From Bolinopsis microptera (taxonomy: Eukaryota > Ctenophora > Tentaculata > Lobata > Bolinopsidae), in contig NC_087077.1 in the NCBI RefSeq assembly GCF_026151205.1, positions 8,733,983 through 8,797,982 on the forward strand: 64,000 bases of DNA, read 5' to 3'. Under the pieces are notes generated by a model that saw only the letters and a program-made list of their open reading frames with translations, was not told the origin of the DNA and made no database searches. The position numbers and the translations under genes were made by a program. This document shows positions 60,206 through 64,000 of this stretch, one piece after another (within the stretch, counting starts at the first letter, position 1; each line of letters starts with the position of its first letter).

Positions 60206-63200
60206 AACCGAACTGCTGAAGGTAATTCGTTAGAAGGCTTACATCTCGATCCCGGGGTGCGGATAGAAGAAAAACATTATTTATAGTCTTGGACACTTAT
60301 AACTAGCTGATAGCACAGACTACGTTTTTGTTAGGAAGAATTAGGGTCCGCAAATATGATGTCATTGTCAAAGTATGAGTATTTACTTTGATAGACACCC
60401 GGCTTAGTTGTAGTGAACGTACGGAACGTTCACTAAAAATAGTTGTGAACGCGTTCGCTAAAAGATTTAACGTTCGGAACATAAGGTAAAGGAACGTTAA
60501 TCAGATTTGAAATATTAACACGTCGACACGCCATCGTTTCCCGCAATTTTACTTGTTCTAGATGAGTTAGAAGAGTTTTAGCGCGCGTGCATGCACGTGT
60601 CAGCAGAAAATATTTTAAATGCTAATAATTTAGGTATTTAATGAAAAAATATGTTAGTCTCATTATCGTATAATGGTCAGCATCCGCAATGTCTATCAGT
60701 ACAGCATCTCTACGTAATTGTGTACACTGTATAGTACACGGAATGAAGTATCGAGCATTAACAGATATATGTGTCATCATTAATTATGGATGAAAATACC
60801 TTTGAACTATTGAAAGTTGATGATCAATAAACGTCATGCGGTTTGCTACAAGTACAGTCAAGTTAGTATAAGATCTGTCGAAATTCGAGTGAAATTATTT
60901 TCATTCCCATACATTCAAAAACTGAGCCAGTAAACCTTATTAATATTTAGACATGATAAGTAAAAGTAACTCCAATCATTCCAATTTTTCGTCTGGTGTA
61001 TGTGAGTTTTTTCCCTCAAAATACTTTACCGGCTGATAAACATTAATATATTTCATGTACACATCTGTTTTCCAAACAGTTTAGGTTAAAGACTAAAGTT
61101 ACCGGTACGTGACCAGAACTGCATTGAGTGCACACGTGCGAATTTGATTTTACGCACGAATTAGTATTAAATGTTAGACCAAGAAATTGATCTAACACAC
61201 AACTGTACTTCTGTACACTTCAATGATTGGGCTGATGACTCCAGTGAAAGGGCTGGTGACTCTAGCGAAAGTGCTGGTGACGAGGAGAAAGACCATAAAC
61301 CAGGGATTCCTTCGGGAGCATGTAAGATTATATCCAAAGTTTGTTCGCCAATGGGGTGTGTCTGGGTGTCAAAGATCTTCAAGGTGGGTGCTACTTGTGA
61401 TGAACTCTAGAAGGATGGGATGGTAATACTCGGTCTCGCCGTCTGGAAGCCCATATAATTCCAGTTCAGAAACCGATTAAGGAGGTGCGGCTACTGATGA
61501 GAAGTCTCCTTAAAGTTTATTTGGGTTAGAAACGCCATCTGGGTCCCTACCCTCGCACAAGATTATTCTCAATTTTCTTGTTGTGTTCCACAATTCTACC
61601 AATAAGTATACTTACCTTTATGTACATGATATCTTTCTATAGCATATTCTCTATACAATAGTGTTTCTCCTATAATAATATATTGTACATGACAGACATA
61701 GAACTTATCCTGACTGTCATCTTTTGCGGACCCTAATTCTTCCTAACAAAAACGTAGTCTGTGCTATCAGCTAGTTATAAGTGTCCAAGACTATAAATAA
61801 TGTTTTTCTTCTATCCGCACCCCGGGATCGAGATGTAAGCCTTCTAACGAATTATCTTCAGCAGTTCCATAACTTAAGGTAGATACCATACTATACTACT
61901 TGTATCACGTCGCGATCCCCACCGACATGTCATTACTTTCTCTAAGTAGATCTTGAAGTGAAAATCGTTTCCGATTTTAGCGTTGATGTCGCTGAAAATT
62001 TCCGTGGTTGTTAGATTTGCCAAAAGCAAAAGTTCTTACTTCTTTCTGATCAAGGTATTCCATTAGCGTTGCATCACCATTAGCCTTAGGTAAAGGTATA
62101 AAATTCGATAACTGTTTTATCGTCTTATCGGTATCCGCATGATTTTCTGATCTAATTCTACCGGCCGAATGGCAAAGCGATAAACATTATTTTTCATAAC
62201 ACATCCGCGTTTTCCGACCAGTTTAAGTTAAACAAGGTTAACGGTGACCAGTCCTGTGGACAATGACATGGAGCCTATTACCTATGACTATAAATTTATA
62301 ATAATGCAATTCACAGAATTGCATTGCATTTTGACGTACTTTTGGGAGTACCAAAAAGCGCGCAAACTAAATATATTTGACGCGCGAATCTGTTTTTGAA
62401 AGAAACTGATCAAAGTGAAAGAGAATCTAATTTGTAATAACATCACGCGGGAATAATATTGGTCACGTACGTGTAATAATAAAACTATACTATAAGTATA
62501 CGAATACCTAACGATTCCCTTGAAAATAAGGATAATCTATAAATCACTTTGACGTGGGACTGGGAAGCTATTCTCGCACATAACTTACGAATCCAAAATT
62601 ACTAGGTCTAGAGAAGGTTCCAAAATCAAACCAGCAATGATAAGTTTATCTTATTGAACTTTAATTAACTTTAATTTTGAATCGACACCAATTCGAATTG
62701 AACGCTCGAGAGTCTGAGAAGAGGCCCCAGCTAGGGCATAGCGTACATATATTAATATCCGTTTAACCTTAAAGTTAAATAGTCTGCCCATTTACGTTCA
62801 AGTCAACGCCCGTAGGTACGTAAACGTTTGAATGCCTCCGGGCTCCGAGCGTTCATTTTAATGTCCGTTTTTAACTTTAAATGGATACAATGAGATAAAA
62901 CTATGTTGTCGGAATTAGACAGTAAATAAACAATAATGAATAAAAATAAGTCACTAGTATAGCAATAAGCAAATAATAATAAAATTATTGCTCCTTAATT
63001 CGTGAATTTTCATAAGACGCAAACTTGTGTTAACATAAATATAATAACATAAATATAATAACATAAATAATAATAAGGTCTCGCTGCTTGTTAACTGTGG
63101 GGCGGTTTCTTTTTTTTGTTTATCACCCAGTCGTACAAGCTCCAATTCGTCTCACAGGGTGAGGCTGATGTCGATTGCGACAGCGCTTTCATTGGAAAAC

Positions 63201-63385
63201 TCTGTAGTTCGGGTACCTCTCAACCGAAGTTGCTCCACCAAGAGACTGGACCGTCAGAATCTTGGCTAAAACTTGAGGCAGCGTCAGTAGAGAATAAGCC
63301 TCTTTTCTCTCGGTAGAACGTGTACTGCGAAATTAAAGTATCTTCTTCTTTGTTGCGCCGTCACACCACGTGTCCATGACATCTA

Positions 63386-63856
63386 GAAACTCCTTCCAAG
63401 TAGTAGAATAATATTGATTGCTCAATGAAATAAATGATTACGATTAAAATGTGGTATATAAGTCGTTCGTTTTTGGTGAAGTATTATCAGTTGCCATCAT
63501 CAACAACAACAACAACAGCTATTCCAATTCCTGACATGGTACTCTTCTGTCTAATGGACGAAATTAATGGACCCACCGCCTCCCGTAAGGTTGCTTAATC
63601 GTTTAATAAGCCTTGACACCACCGCTGATTGAAATTCGCGTGCGATGATGTGAACCCTGCTTGATTCAGGGGATGATGTGAACCCTGCTTGATTCAGGGG
63701 TTGATGTGAACCCTGCTTGATTCAGGGGATGATGTGAACCCTGCTTGATTCAGGGGATACTGTTATTATGCAGTAATGATCTGGTAGACAGGTGTTCGTG
63801 GACAGTTGTCCGCGGACAGTGGTCGGGCTATCTCGATACTGCCGAAACTCCTTCCA
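63386..63856. other. Insertion specific to the right arm, 13-bp direct repeats
   Basis: GAAACTCCTTCCA occurs at 63386-63398 and again at 63844-63856; the left arm has one copy. The 445 bp between carry a 28-bp tandem repeat. Either an insertion with target duplication or a duplication-mediated indel after the arms formed. Confidence 0.7.
63641..63758. repeat. 28-bp tandem repeat, four copies
   Basis: Four head-to-tail units of GATGTGAACCCTGCTTGATT plus CAGGGGAT inside the right-arm-specific insertion. Confidence 0.92.
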
Positions 63857-64000
63857 GACATCCTGATTCGTGTGTTGATCAAATCCCTGATATATAAGCC
63901 GGGTGAACACAAAACCCTACTGAATGTAGGGGGAATGGAGCTCGAGCCACCTTTTGTTGGCAAGACTAATCATATCGCTTTTATAGTTTCAATTGCGAAA

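Larger units (their letters stand above)
58048..64000. mobile_element. Mutator-like element (MULE) with giant palindromic TIRs, right end beyond window
   Basis: The last base of the window pairs with 58048 and the match runs inwards: left arm 58048-59680, right arm 62312-64000, nearly identical apart from indels. A second inverted pair of about 145 bp lies inside (60210-60357 and 61722-61867). All pairs share a centre near 61.02 kb, so it is one symmetric structure. The left arm continues directly into a MULE transposase fragment at 59732-59877. MULEs are known for long TIRs, which makes this the best reading; a simple inverted segmental duplication is the alternative. Outer termini and target duplication lie outside or were not located. 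Confidence 0.65.

Noticed and set aside
61171-61410. 79-residue frame in the loop of the inverted repeat
   Set aside because: Ser/Asp/Glu-rich start and no domain; too short and unsupported to call a gene.

Overview
This is nuclear DNA from an animal. Genes are split by GT-AG introns, there are no operator or Shine-Dalgarno arrangements, and the DNA is AT-rich with many transposable elements. Several orthologues of ciliary genes indicate a metazoan with motile cilia. Intronless class-A GPCRs, tandem C-type lectin domains, short coding introns, heavy MITE load and apparent spliced-leader acceptors fit a non-bilaterian such as a cnidarian best, but I cannot name the species.

Layout. Six multi-exon genes lie head-to-tail on the minus strand: a DNAAF5 (HEATR2)-like gene whose N-terminal exons are at 1-3435 (it runs off the left edge); a six-blade Kelch protein (4261-6891); CFAP206, complete in 14 exons (7316-33477); a Kelch plus coiled-coil protein in 10 exons (33991-48126); RABL2 in 4 exons (48853-50079); and a moonraker/KIAA0753-like gene (50838-52995). 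Intergenic gaps are only about 0.4-0.8 kb. Four of these six are ciliary or centriolar genes. The introns host other genes, mostly intronless and mostly on the plus strand: a GPCR (27153-28325), a small secreted protein (29801-30325), two double-CTLD lectins (36052-37164; 39253-40343, frameshifted) and a transglutaminase-like protein with a Gly-Glu-Thr repeat tract (42707-45028). A second GPCR (1014-1975, frameshifted near its N-terminus) lies in a DNAAF5 intron on the same strand.

Mobile and repetitive DNA. The 11-kb intron between CFAP206 exons 12 and 13 contains a 5'-truncated LINE (8809-12157) interrupted by a TA-flanked TIR element (9479-10279). It also contains a 6.8-kb TIR element (12286-19091), inside which lies a second element (12675-17242) that begins and ends in a nine-base G/C run, has a 6-bp target duplication and carries about 4 kb of GGA-rich minisatellite. 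An analogous element with G-run termini, a 6-bp duplication and a GGA-rich core occupies 20496-23659. These two look like one undescribed family and are the most novel feature of the window. Smaller non-autonomous elements include a hAT-type MITE (2377-2663), a CCTTAC/TA MITE (38171-38489) and foldback elements at 2826-3035, 35652-35771 and 55451-56310.

The right end (about 58.0 kb to the edge) is a giant inverted repeat with arms of at least 1.6 kb around a centre near 61.02 kb. It holds a Mutator-like (MULE) transposase remnant and is read as a MULE with very long TIRs. Between 53 and 57.2 kb I see no host gene, only GC-rich palindromic repeats. No rRNA, tRNA or CRISPR array was recognised.
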